From the NCBI GenBank assembly GCA_046730475.1, contig JBKPIY010000047.1, positions 1 through 38,122 of the forward strand: 38,122 nt of DNA. Direction: 5' to 3'. Both the position numbers and the translations under genes were made by a program. The stretch comes from JBKPIY01 sp046730475. GTDB taxonomy: Bacteria > Actinomycetota > Thermoleophilia > Solirubrobacterales > 70-9. Below, in pieces: positions 23,460-30,845 of this stretch. The notes beneath the pieces are model-generated. The model was not told the DNA's origin, did no database searches, and was given only the letters and a program-made list of their open reading frames with translations. Positions within the stretch are counted from its first letter, which is position 1, and the number at the start of each line of letters is the position of its first letter.

Positions 23460-24448
23460 CACCCGCGATCGGATTCGATCTCGATCACGGCGGCACCCCG
23501 AACCCTACCGCCGCGCAGGTCCGCGAGCGCGGTGTTGGCGTCGGCCAGCGGATAGGTCCGGACCTCCGTCCGGATTGGGACGCGCGGCGCCAGCCCGAGG
23601 AACTCCTCGCCGTCGAGGCGGGTGAGGTTCGCGACCGAGCGCAGGGTCCGCTCCCCCCACAGGATTTCGTACGGGAACGAGGGGATGTCGCTCATGTGGA
23701 TCCCAGCGCATACGACCGTCCCGCCCTTGGCCACCGCCCGGAGCGCCACCGGGACGAGCTCGCCGACCGGGGCGAAGATGATCGCCGCATCGAGTTCCTC
23801 GGGCGGTCCGTCGGCGGGGGAGCCCGCCCATTCGGCGCCGAGCTCGCGGGCGAACGCCTGCCCCTCCGTGTCTCCCGCCCTGGTGAACGCGAAGACGCGG
23901 CGCCCCTGATGTCGCGCCACCTGGGACACGATGTGGGCGGCGGCGCCGAACCCGTAGAGGCCGAGGCGCTCGCCCGGTCCGGCGAGACGGAGCGAGCGGT
24001 AGCCGATCAGCCCCGCGCACAGAAGCGGGGCGGCTTGGAGGTCGTGGTAGCCGTCAGGGACCGGGAAGCAGAAGCGCTCGTCGGCGACCGCCAGCTCGGC
24101 GTAGCCGCCGTCGAGCTCGTACCCCGTGAACCGGGCGCGGTCGCACAGGTTCTCGCGCCCCGAGCGGCAGTAGCGGCAGTCCCCGTCGGTCCATCCCAGC
24201 CAGGGGACGCCGACGCGATCCCCGGGGGAGAAGCGCTCCGCCCCCTCACCAGCCCGCTCGACGATCGCGACGATCTGGTGCCCCGGCACCAGCGGCAGCT
24301 TCGGGTCCGGCAGCTCCCCGTCGACCACGTGGAGATCGGTCCGGCAGACCCCGCACGCCCTCAACCGGACCAGGACCTGTCCCGGTCCCGGGACGGGATC
24401 CGGAAGCTCCCGAGGCTCGAGCGGCCGCCGCTGCTCGGTGAGGACCAT
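23459..24448 (-). CDS. Zinc-dependent alcohol dehydrogenase
   Basis: Medium-chain dehydrogenase, 329 aa, AdhA-like. The catalytic-zinc residues Cys35 in GVCRTDLH and His57 in PGHQ are present (the usual GHE is GHQ). The structural-zinc lobe reads WTDGDCRYCRSGRENLC: three Cys (91, 94, 102) remain, but the first Cys is Asp88. The Rossmann fold is in LGLYGFGAAAHIVSQVA. The alcohol substrate is unknown. ATG at 24448 is chosen; the frame continues upstream without homology. A CAATACT-like box lies further upstream. It is coupled to the cupin gene. Confidence 0.87.
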   Translation of the reverse strand: MVLTEQRRPLEPRELPDPVPGPGQVLVRLRACGVCRTDLHVVDGELPDPKLPLVPGHQIVAIVERAGEGAERFSPGDRVGVPWLGWTDGDCRYCRSGRENLCDRARFTGYELDGGYAELAVADERFCFPVPDGYHDLQAAPLLCAGLIGYRSLRLAGPGERLGLYGFGAAAHIVSQVARHQGRRVFAFTRAGDTEGQAFARELGAEWAGSPADGPPEELDAAIIFAPVGELVPVALRAVAKGGTVVCAGIHMSDIPSFPYEILWGERTLRSVANLTRLDGEEFLGLAPRVPIRTEVRTYPLADANTALADLRGGRVRGAAVIEIESDRG

Positions 24449-24503
24449 CGCGCGCACCCGACGAGTATTGCCGGAATCTGCGGCAACGCCACGCTCCCCG
24501 ATC

Positions 24504-24607
24504 GCTAGAGGGTTGATGGGGGTTACGCGCGTGCGCGGGGGTGCCGGAGGCCGAGCTGGGCGCTGCACGCGGCCGAAGCGGGTAGCCGCGCTCGTGAGTA
24601 TCCGGTT
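24504..24607 (+). repeat. Long inverted repeat, left arm
   Basis: Pairs with the reverse complement of 24937-25041. The outer 24 bases (CTAGAGGG, TGATG, GGTTAC) match at 21 of 24, the inner 30 (GCGGGTAG...GTGAGTATCCGGTT) at 28 of 30, and the middle is diverged. Confidence 0.75.
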
Positions 24608-24636
24608 CCGTCAGGTGTCGTGCCTAGTGTCGTCAT

Positions 24637-24933
24637 ATGAGCCGGCCAGTCGCCGGGCTCGGCTTCGACCACCGCCCGATCGTGCAGCGCTGGCGCTTCG
24701 AGGGCCGCCAGGTGATCCTGCCGCGTGCCCACCGAGCGATCGCCAATCTCAAGACCTGGCTGCAGGGGACCCACCGCAGTGCCTCGGCCAAGCACCTGCA
24801 GGTCTACCTGGATGAGTTCGTCTTCCGCCACAACCGCCGGCGCACGCCGATGGCTGCCTTCCAGACCCTGCTCGGCTTCGGCGCGATCCGCGAACCAACC
24901 ACCTATCGCGAGATCACCGCTGCCGCGGCCTGA
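24637..24933 (+). pseudogene. IS1595-family transposase fragment
   Basis: A 98-codon open frame matching the C-terminal part of IS1595 (ISXO2-like) DDE transposases: LPRAHRAIANLKTWLQGTHR, KHLQVYLDEFVFRHNRRR, TPMAAFQTLLG and PTTYREIT. The N-terminal zinc-ribbon and the first catalytic Asp residues are missing, so it cannot be active. The apparent ATG at 24637 is incidental. Confidence 0.8.
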
Positions 24934-24936
24934 GCC

Positions 24937-25041
24937 AACCGGATACTCACGAGCGACGCTACCCGCGAGGGCGAGGGTGGCGATCCAGCGACGGCATGCG
25001 GCGTCATCCGCGTGCGTGGGTAACCCGCATCAGCCCTCTAG
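24937..25041 (-). repeat. Long inverted repeat, right arm
   Basis: Partner of 24504-24607. Its outer bases contain CTAG, within which lies the TAG stop of fbiC on the minus strand (25038-25040). Confidence 0.75.
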
Positions 25042-27239
25042 TAGGTCTCGACGATCTCGTAGAGCGTCGTCCGCTGGGCCGGAGTCCTCCCGCCCCGGCG
25101 GGCGGCCGCGATCAGCTGGTCGGGGTCGAGCCGGACCCCGTGCTGCGAGCCCGCCATCCGGGAGATGTTCTCCTCCATCAGGGTCCCGCCGAGGTCGTTC
25201 ACTCCCCAACGCAGGCTCTCGGCGGCGGCGTCAATCCCCATCTTCACCCAACTCGCCTGAAGGTTCGGGATGGTCCGCCCGAGCGCGAGCCGGAAGGCGG
25301 CGGTGTGCTTGAGGTTGTCTTGGCGGGAGATCTCCTCCACCCCGTGGGTGCGGCCGAGCAGGGTGTTGAAGGGGATGAAGCTGAGGGGGACGAACTCGGT
25401 GATCCCGCCGGTCCGCTCCTGGAGGGCGCGGACCACCCGCATGTGCCGGGCCAGCTCCCGCGGCTCCTCGATATGACCGAACATCACCGTCGAGGTAGAG
25501 CGAAGCCCGGCCCGGTGCGAGGCCTCGATGATCTCGACCCACCGGGCGACCGGAAGCTTGTTCGGTGAGATCCGCAGCCTCACCCCGTCGTCGAGCACCT
25601 CGGCGGCGGTCCCCGGCGTGGACCCGAGCCCGCATTCGATCAGGTAGGCGAAGACGGCGTCGGGCGAGCGGCCCGAGCGCTCGCACATGTAGTGCACCTC
25701 CATCGGGGAGTAGGCGTGGAGGTGGATCTGGGGCGCCACCTCCTTCGCCAGGCGCAGCCACCGCCCGTAGTCCTCGAGCTCGTACTCCGGGTGGATCCCC
25801 CCCTGCATGCAGATCTCGGTGGCGCCGTAGTCGACCGCCTCCTGCACCCGCGCGGCGAAGTCCTCCTCCCCCACGTGGTACGCGTCCGGCGACCGCTTCC
25901 CCTGGCCGAATCCGCAGAAGGCGCAGCCGACCACGCACACGTTGGTGAAGTTGATGTTCCTGTTCACGACGAAGGTGGCGACGTCCCCCGCCAGCTCCCG
26001 CCGCAAGCCGTCGGCTGCGGCGCGCATCCCCTCGATCACCTCTGGCCGGGTCTCCGCGAACAGCGCCGTCAGCTCGTCCTCGCTCAGCGCCTCCCCCCTG
26101 CGGCCCTTCTCGATCGCCGCCGGCCCCGTCTCCGGATCGACCACATCCTCGCTTCGCCGCCCCGACCCACGCCGTGGGATGAAGCTCCAGTACTTCAACT
26201 TGACGACGTCCAGCACCCCCTGCTCCATCCAGCGCGGATCGAGGTACCGCGGGTACGCACACAGCCGCTCGGTGAGCGCGTAGCCCCTCGGCGCCAGCTC
26301 CTTCCGGACCTGATGCGGGCTCGGGAACGCCTCCTCGGGCGAGATGTGATCCCCGTTTGCCGACAGCCCGCCGAGGTCCGTCGCCCCGGCCTCGACGAGC
26401 TCCGGCCACCAATCGGCCAGATTCGGCGGAACCTGGATCCCGACATCGGGCATCAACCGCCTGCACTCGGCGATCAGACGCTTGATGTCGTCGACCGTGA
26501 TCGGGGTCGCCCAGTCAGGCAGAGGCGGCCCGGCGCCCTCCTCGGCCGCCCGGGGACCGCCACCCCAGCGATCGCGGGCGGCGTGGTCCGCGATCTCCGC
26601 TACGTCGCGGCCGTAGTACTTCGGGTGCGGGACGTAGTTCTGGAGGATCACCTCCTGGAGATGGCCGTGGCGCCCGTGGACCCGCGCCAGCGCCTCCACC
26701 GACGAGATCCGCTCCTCTTCGGTCTCGCCGATCCCGACGAGGATGCCGCTCGTGAACGGGATCTTCAGCTTCCCCGCGAGCTCGATCGTCTCCAGGCGGC
26801 GCCGCGGGTGCTTGGTCGGGGAGCCGGCGTGGACCGTCTCCATCAGGCGCTCGGAGATCGACTCCAGCATCAGGCCCTGTGAGGCCGTCACCTCGCGGAG
26901 GCGGGCGAGATCCTCGCGGCCGAGGACGCCCAGGTTGGTATGCGGAAGCAGTCCTCGTTCGAGGGCGCGCTCGCAGGTCCAGACGACGTAGGAGGTGAAG
27001 TCCTGGTGGCCCCAGGACAGCAGTCGGGCGGCGATCTCCGGATGGACCTCGGGGCGCTCGCCGGTGAGCACGAGGAGCTCCTTGGCGTTGTGCCTGACGG
27101 CCTCGTTCAGGCGTTGCTCGACCTGGTCAGGTGAATAGAGGTGGGCCCGGTGAGTCGCAAAGGAGCAGTACTTGCAGTAGCACTGACAGGTCCTCGACAG
27201 CGACAGGGTGTAGTTGCGCGAGAAGGTGACTCGCCGCAT
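25038..27239 (-). CDS. fbiC: FO synthase, fused CofG-CofH
   Basis: Bifunctional radical SAM enzyme, 733 aa, making the deazaflavin FO from a tyrosine-derived and a flavin-precursor substrate. The N-terminal CofG half has the cluster motif CQCYCKYC (Cys18, Cys22, Cys25), FTSGILVGIGET and LQEVILQNYVPH. The CofH half has CVVGCAFC (Cys435, 439, 442), EICMQGGIHPEY, LHAYSPMEVHYM and LGGTLMEENISRMAG. ATG at 27239 follows a TAGCTT box at 8 nt. The frame is open to 28193, but that 318-codon extension only mirrors the aquaporin gene. Mycobacterial FbiC is longer (about 850 aa). The stop codon lies inside the edge of the IS1595-derived repeat. Confidence 0.95.
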   Translation of the reverse strand: MRRVTFSRNYTLSLSRTCQCYCKYCSFATHRAHLYSPDQVEQRLNEAVRHNAKELLVLTGERPEVHPEIAARLLSWGHQDFTSYVVWTCERALERGLLPHTNLGVLGREDLARLREVTASQGLMLESISERLMETVHAGSPTKHPRRRLETIELAGKLKIPFTSGILVGIGETEEERISSVEALARVHGRHGHLQEVILQNYVPHPKYYGRDVAEIADHAARDRWGGGPRAAEEGAGPPLPDWATPITVDDIKRLIAECRRLMPDVGIQVPPNLADWWPELVEAGATDLGGLSANGDHISPEEAFPSPHQVRKELAPRGYALTERLCAYPRYLDPRWMEQGVLDVVKLKYWSFIPRRGSGRRSEDVVDPETGPAAIEKGRRGEALSEDELTALFAETRPEVIEGMRAAADGLRRELAGDVATFVVNRNINFTNVCVVGCAFCGFGQGKRSPDAYHVGEEDFAARVQEAVDYGATEICMQGGIHPEYELEDYGRWLRLAKEVAPQIHLHAYSPMEVHYMCERSGRSPDAVFAYLIECGLGSTPGTAAEVLDDGVRLRISPNKLPVARWVEIIEASHRAGLRSTSTVMFGHIEEPRELARHMRVVRALQERTGGITEFVPLSFIPFNTLLGRTHGVEEISRQDNLKHTAAFRLALGRTIPNLQASWVKMGIDAAAESLRWGVNDLGGTLMEENISRMAGSQHGVRLDPDQLIAAARRGGRTPAQRTTLYEIVETY

Positions 27240-27247
27240 CCCCGTCC

Positions 27248-27253
27248 AAGCTA
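27248..27253 (-). promoter_or_regulatory. -10 box, leaderless start of fbiC
   Basis: TAGCTT on the minus strand, 8 nt before the ATG at 27239; no ribosome-binding site in between. Confidence 0.45.
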
Positions 27254-27310
27254 GCGCACCGCTGAGCCCGGGCGATGCGAAATCACCTCGCCGGGCGACC
27301 GATCGCGGAG

Positions 27311-28132
27311 CTACCTGCCGACGATCCCGCCGGGAGGCGCGGCGGGCGGCTTGCCGCGCGACTCCTGGCGGAGCGGCGGCGCCTCCCCCGCCGGCGGCGC
27401 CGGGCCGCGCGGGGCGAGCCTGTCGGCGATCTCTTGGGCGGGGCCGCTCGAGGGCTCGATCACGAACCTGTAGACCGCCGCCGCCGCCAGGCAGCCGACG
27501 AGCGGACCGACCAGGTAGGGCCAGACACCGCCCCACTCGTTCCCGACCAGCGCCGGCCCGAACCACCGCGCCGGGTTGAACGAGCCCCCGGTCAGGGGCC
27601 CGAAAACCATCACCAGGAAGCCGAGCGAGGCGCCGATCGCGAGCGCCGCCCAGCGGCGGATCTCCGGGTTGAGCGCCACCGCGAGCACGGTCAGGACCAG
27701 CACGAAGGCACCGATCGCCTCCAGCAAGCCCGCCTGGAGGTTGCCGGCGATCAGGTCGGTGGGCTTGACGGCGCCGTAGTCGGAGGCGCGGCCCTCGTCG
27801 AGCAGGAACGCCTTGGTGAGGAGCGCGCCGAGGACGCCGCCCGAGAACTGGGCGAGGATGTAGACGAGCCCGTCGATCGGATCGATCCGGCGCAGGGCGA
27901 TGAAGGCCGTGGTCACCGCCGGGTTGAAGTGACCGCCGCTCGCCACCCCGATGCTCGCGATCAGCACGAACAGCACGAACGCGTGGACGAGGCCGACGAC
28001 CGCGAAATCCGAGCCGAACTGGGCGTTCGCGCCGGTGGCGACATAGAGGACCACCACGCTCGTGATCACGAACACGAGCAAGAGGGTGCCGAGAAGCTCG
28101 GCGATGTACGCGGCGAGGCCTCGATCTTGCAC
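27311..28132 (-). CDS. Aquaporin / MIP-family channel
   Basis: A 273-aa six-helix membrane channel for water or small neutral solutes. Both pore motifs are present: HFNPAVT (residues 70-72 NPA) and SFNPARW (186-188 NPA, with the selectivity-filter Arg189). Two halves of three helices are clear, followed by a Pro-rich cytoplasmic tail of about 40 residues. GTG at 28132 is chosen because AGGAGG lies 7 nt upstream; the frame upstream to 28321 is low-complexity. Unlike many neighbours, it has a proper leader of about 40 nt. Water versus glycerol selectivity cannot be decided by eye. Confidence 0.92.
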   Translation of the reverse strand: MQDRGLAAYIAELLGTLLLVFVITSVVVLYVATGANAQFGSDFAVVGLVHAFVLFVLIASIGVASGGHFNPAVTTAFIALRRIDPIDGLVYILAQFSGGVLGALLTKAFLLDEGRASDYGAVKPTDLIAGNLQAGLLEAIGAFVLVLTVLAVALNPEIRRWAALAIGASLGFLVMVFGPLTGGSFNPARWFGPALVGNEWGGVWPYLVGPLVGCLAAAAVYRFVIEPSSGPAQEIADRLAPRGPAPPAGEAPPLRQESRGKPPAAPPGGIVGR

Positions 28133-28182
28133 TGAACGTCCTCCTGCGGTCGTAGTCCCCCGCCGGCGGCGGGCAGCGGCGC

Positions 28183-28190
28183 AGTCTATA
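28183..28190 (-). promoter_or_regulatory. -10 region of aquaporin gene
   Basis: TATAGACT on the minus strand, about 50 nt before the GTG at 28132, giving a leader that includes the AGGAGG site. No clear -35 box. Confidence 0.45.
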
Positions 28191-28215
28191 CAAGCTCGCC
28201 CAACGGACAGATCAG

Positions 28216-28221
28216 TAGGGT
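28216..28221 (+). promoter_or_regulatory. -10 box of THI5/NMT1-like lipoprotein gene
   Basis: TAGGGT, 9 nt before the ATG at 28231; no ribosome-binding site between. No thiamine-pyrophosphate riboswitch is recognisable in the 98-bp upstream gap. Confidence 0.35.
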
Positions 28222-28230
28222 GCCCTCGAG

Positions 28231-29295
28231 ATGAGAAGGGCCGCCGCGCCGCTGGCGGCCGCTTTCCTCGCCCTCGCGGTCGCGGGTTGCGGAGGAGGCG
28301 GTGCTGAACCGGGCGCGCCACAGGGCGCGACCCTGGTCCTCGACTTCACCCCGAACGCGGTCCACACCGGCATCTACGTTGCCAAGCGGCGGGGCTACCT
28401 GAGGGAGGCCGGGGTCGAGCTGACGATCCGGGAGCCGTCGGCCTCCACCGATGCCCCGAAGCTGCTGGAGAGCGGGCGGGCGGAGTTCGCGATCCTCGAC
28501 ATCAACGATCTGATCCTGGCACGGCAGCGCGGGCTCGACGTCGTCGGGATCGCCGCCATCGTTCAACGCCCGCTTGGAGCGGTGATCGCGCGCGACCGGG
28601 ACACCGTCAGGGCTCCGGCCGACCTCGAGGGTGCCACCGTCGGCGTCACCGGCGTTCCCTCCGACGACGCCGTCCTCAATACGGTGCTGGCCGCCGGCGG
28701 CCTCGGGCCTGACAGCGTCCATCGAGAGACGATCGGCTTCAACGCCGTCTCCGCGCTCGCGGGAAAGCGCCTCGACGCCGCCACGGCCTTCTGGAATGCC
28801 GAGGGTGTGCAGCTGCAACGGCTCGGCGTCCCGATCCGGGAGTTCCGCGTCGACGCGCTCGGCGACGGCACCTACCGGTTCCCGGAGCTGCTCCTGGCCA
28901 CCTCGGGCCAGCTGCTTCAGGACCATCGCGAGCTCGCCTGTGGCGTCGCTCGGGGGCTGCAGCGTGGCTACCGGGCCTTCGGGGCGAATCCCGAGGCAGG
29001 GCTGGACGACCTGATCACGGAGACCTCGGGCCTGGATCGCAACGCCCAGCGGGCGCAGCTTCGAGCCCTGCTCGCCGGACGGGCGTTCTCGGGCCCGGCG
29101 GGCGGGCGCTTCATCTCGACCGTCTCGCCCGATGGGATCCGGTCCTGGGCCAGATGGGCGTTGGCGAACCGCCTGGTCCGGAACCCTTCGGCGGTTCATG
29201 ATCTCGTGCGAGCCGCGGTCGAGACCGGCTTCGAGCGGGCCTGCTCGCTCGCCGCCGGCACAGAGCGCCGCGCTCGGGACCGGCTCGGGCGATGA
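28231..29295 (+). CDS. THI5/NMT1-type substrate-binding lipoprotein
   Basis: A 354-aa ABC-transporter binding protein. The signal ends in the lipobox LAVAGC with Cys20 as the lipid anchor. The mature part starts with LVLDFTPNAVHTGIYVAKRRGY, the signature of ThiY-like proteins that bind thiamine-pyrimidine precursors. FAILDINDLILARQRGLDVV, GVPSDDAV and FWNAEGVQL follow. It should feed a pyrimidine or related heterocycle to an ABC importer, but no permease or ATPase gene is adjacent. It is divergent from the aquaporin. Confidence 0.85.
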   Translation: MRRAAAPLAAAFLALAVAGCGGGGAEPGAPQGATLVLDFTPNAVHTGIYVAKRRGYLREAGVELTIREPSASTDAPKLLESGRAEFAILDINDLILARQRGLDVVGIAAIVQRPLGAVIARDRDTVRAPADLEGATVGVTGVPSDDAVLNTVLAAGGLGPDSVHRETIGFNAVSALAGKRLDAATAFWNAEGVQLQRLGVPIREFRVDALGDGTYRFPELLLATSGQLLQDHRELACGVARGLQRGYRAFGANPEAGLDDLITETSGLDRNAQRAQLRALLAGRAFSGPAGGRFISTVSPDGIRSWARWALANRLVRNPSAVHDLVRAAVETGFERACSLAAGTERRARDRLGR

Positions 29296-29374
29296 GTTGA
29301 GCGGCGACCCGCGGTCGTACGTGTAGAACAAACCGGGATCGGATGAGCCGATCAGGGGTGACAGAGGAGGAACG

Positions 29375-30022
29375 ATGGGACAAGTGAAGGTCGACATCTC
29401 GATGTCGCTCGACGGCTTCATCGCCGGGCCGAACATTCGAGCCGACGAGCCGCTGGGCGACGGGGGCATGCGCCTGCACGAGTGGATCTTCGAGTTGGCG
29501 AGCTGGCGCGAGATGCACGGCGAGTCCGGTGGCGAGCGGAACCGCGACTCGGAGGTGATGGCGGAGGCATTCGAGGGGATCGGAGCCGTGGTGATGGGCC
29601 GCGGGATGTACAGCAACGGCGCGGGGGGCTGGGAGGACGACCCAAAGGCCGACGGCCATTGGGGAGACGAGCCGCCTTTCCACGTACCGGTGTTCGTGCT
29701 CACCCACCACGCCCGCGACCCGCTGCCCATGAAGGGCGGGACCACCTTCAACTTCGTCACCGACGGAATCGAGGCCGCGGTCGAGCGGGCGCGAACGGCC
29801 GCAGGCGACGGCGACGTCTCGGTGGCGGGTGGTGCGAGCGTGACCCAGCAGGGGTTGCGCGCCGGCCTGATCGACCAGATTCAGATCCATCTCGTGCCTG
29901 CGCTGCTGGGCGACGGCGTGCGCCTGTTCGACGCCGGGGGCGCCGGGCAGCTCGAGCTCGAGGCGACCCGGGTGGTCGAATCGCCGGTGGTCACCCACCT
30001 CGCCTACCGGGTCGCCAAGTGA
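29375..30022 (+). CDS. RibD-C/DHFR-like reductase
   Basis: A 215-aa protein of the dihydrofolate-reductase-like (RibD C-terminal) family. It has the N-terminal VKVDISMSLDGFIAGP, VVMGRGMYSNG for NADPH binding, and VAGGASVTQQGLRAGLIDQI near the C-terminus, with LVPALLGDGVRLF. The family reduces pterin- or pyrimidine-like rings with NADPH; the substrate here is unknown. The start is firm: AGGAGG lies 4 nt before the ATG. Confidence 0.88.
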   Translation: MGQVKVDISMSLDGFIAGPNIRADEPLGDGGMRLHEWIFELASWREMHGESGGERNRDSEVMAEAFEGIGAVVMGRGMYSNGAGGWEDDPKADGHWGDEPPFHVPVFVLTHHARDPLPMKGGTTFNFVTDGIEAAVERARTAAGDGDVSVAGGASVTQQGLRAGLIDQIQIHLVPALLGDGVRLFDAGGAGQLELEATRVVESPVVTHLAYRVAK

Positions 30023-30068
30023 GCGGCCCACGGACCGGCCCGTCGCGCCGCTCCGACATCAGGCATCA

Positions 30069-30392
30069 CTAGGAGCCGATCACTCGCTCGACCAGATCCG
30101 GCATCTCACGCGCCATCCGCGACCGCGGAACGACCAGCGCCAGCCCCGCGTCCTCCGCCTTGCGCCTCCTCTCGACGTCGACGTGCGAGTAGAAGCCGAG
30201 CACCGGGGGCCCGGCCGCGGCGAGCGCCGCCAGATCGACCTCGTTGAGATCGGCGATCAGGATCTCCGCCCCCGCGAGCTCGGCGGCTTCGAGGCTGGGG
30301 GCGACCTCCACCTCGTGACCGGCCGACTCGAGGGTGGACTGGACGCGACTCCCGAACATCAGGTCGGGAACGACGGCGGCGATTCGCGCCAA
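30069..30392 (-). CDS. Degenerate receiver-like protein
   Basis: A 107-aa protein with CheY-like length and strand pattern: IAAVVPDLMFGSRVQSTL, VEVAPSLEAAELAGAEILIADL, PVLGFYSHVDVERRRKAEDAG, LVVPRSRM. Asp48 sits at the phosphoacceptor position and Ser69 at the switch. The N-terminal acidic pair is reduced to Asp10, and the conserved Lys is replaced (Arg90/Ser91), so it is probably a pseudo-receiver. A TTG at 30392 follows a GGGGGG site and lies 11 bp after the preceding gene; the longer frame upstream is only a mirror of that gene. Function unknown. Confidence 0.65.
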   Translation of the reverse strand: MARIAAVVPDLMFGSRVQSTLESAGHEVEVAPSLEAAELAGAEILIADLNEVDLAALAAAGPPVLGFYSHVDVERRRKAEDAGLALVVPRSRMAREMPDLVERVIGS

Positions 30393-30403
30393 GGCCCCCC
30401 GAT

Positions 30404-30772
30404 CTAGAGGCTGCGCCGGTTGCGGAACTCGCGGCGCACGCTCTCCGGGCGGCCCCACATCTGCACCACCTCGGCGCGGCCCTCGTGGTAGTCGCGCACC
30501 CGCAGCTCGCCGGAGACCCCCTCGCGGTCGAGCTTGGCGAGGATCCCCTTGACCGTCTCGGGGGCGGCGCCGTGGCCGAAGCGATGGGCGACGTTGATTC
30601 GCCAGTGCCAGTTCGAGCGCGAGTATGGCTGCGCGTTCACCTGCGAGAGCAGCACGGCGCAATCGACGTACCACGAGAGGTCGGAGATCCGCATGTCGAG
30701 CTCGAGATCCGTCCAGTCGTCGGGGAGCGAGTCGACGATGCGCTGAAAGCTCTCCGCCAGGTTCTCGGCCAT
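30404..30772 (-). CDS. Conserved hypothetical, 122 aa
   Basis: I do not recognise a named family. The protein is soluble with an alpha-beta look. The N-terminal half starts with an acidic helix (FQRIVDSLPDDWTDLELDMR) and includes VDCAVLLSQVNAQPYSR, while WHWRINVAHRFGHGA and the C-terminal helix around ILAKLDREGV are well defined. The C-terminus is basic. The ATG at 30772 lies 7 nt after a TACGCT box. It probably forms a two-gene operon with the receiver-like protein (11-bp gap). Confidence 0.75.
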   Translation of the reverse strand: MAENLAESFQRIVDSLPDDWTDLELDMRISDLSWYVDCAVLLSQVNAQPYSRSNWHWRINVAHRFGHGAAPETVKGILAKLDREGVSGELRVRDYHEGRAEVVQMWGRPESVRREFRNRRSL

Positions 30773-30779
30773 CGCTGAC

Positions 30780-30785
30780 AGCGTA
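30780..30785 (-). promoter_or_regulatory. -10 box, leaderless start of hypothetical gene
   Basis: TACGCT on the minus strand, exactly 7 nt before the ATG at 30772. A possible -35 box CTGACA (30805-30810) lies 19 nt upstream. Confidence 0.5.
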
Positions 30786-30845
30786 TCCCCCGGAATCGCC
30801 GCGATGTCAGCCGACGCCCGCCGGTCGGAAGCGCCGGGGGCCGCG

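Larger units (their letters stand above)
24504..25041. mobile_element. IS1595-derived, internally deleted element
   Basis: About 540 bp bounded by long inverted repeats of 104-105 bp, enclosing only the 3' third of an IS1595-type transposase. An intact element would be about 1.1-1.3 kb, so the internal part is lost. The right end overlaps the stop codon of fbiC. No target duplication is apparent. Confidence 0.65.

Noticed and set aside
24504..25041. The long inverted repeat as a transcription terminator
   Set aside because: Arms of about 105 bp separated by about 330 bp with a transposase fragment inside fit an IS relic, not a terminator.
27240..28193. N-terminal 318-codon extension of the fbiC frame
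   Set aside because: It mirrors the aquaporin gene in another frame and is Arg/Gly-rich. The ATG at 27239 has a -10 box at 8 nt and begins the conserved CofG sequence.
28133..28230. Possible TPP riboswitch upstream of the THI5/NMT1-like gene
   Set aside because: The conserved TPP-riboswitch core (CUGAGA and ACCUGAUCUGG-like blocks) is not present in the 98-bp gap.
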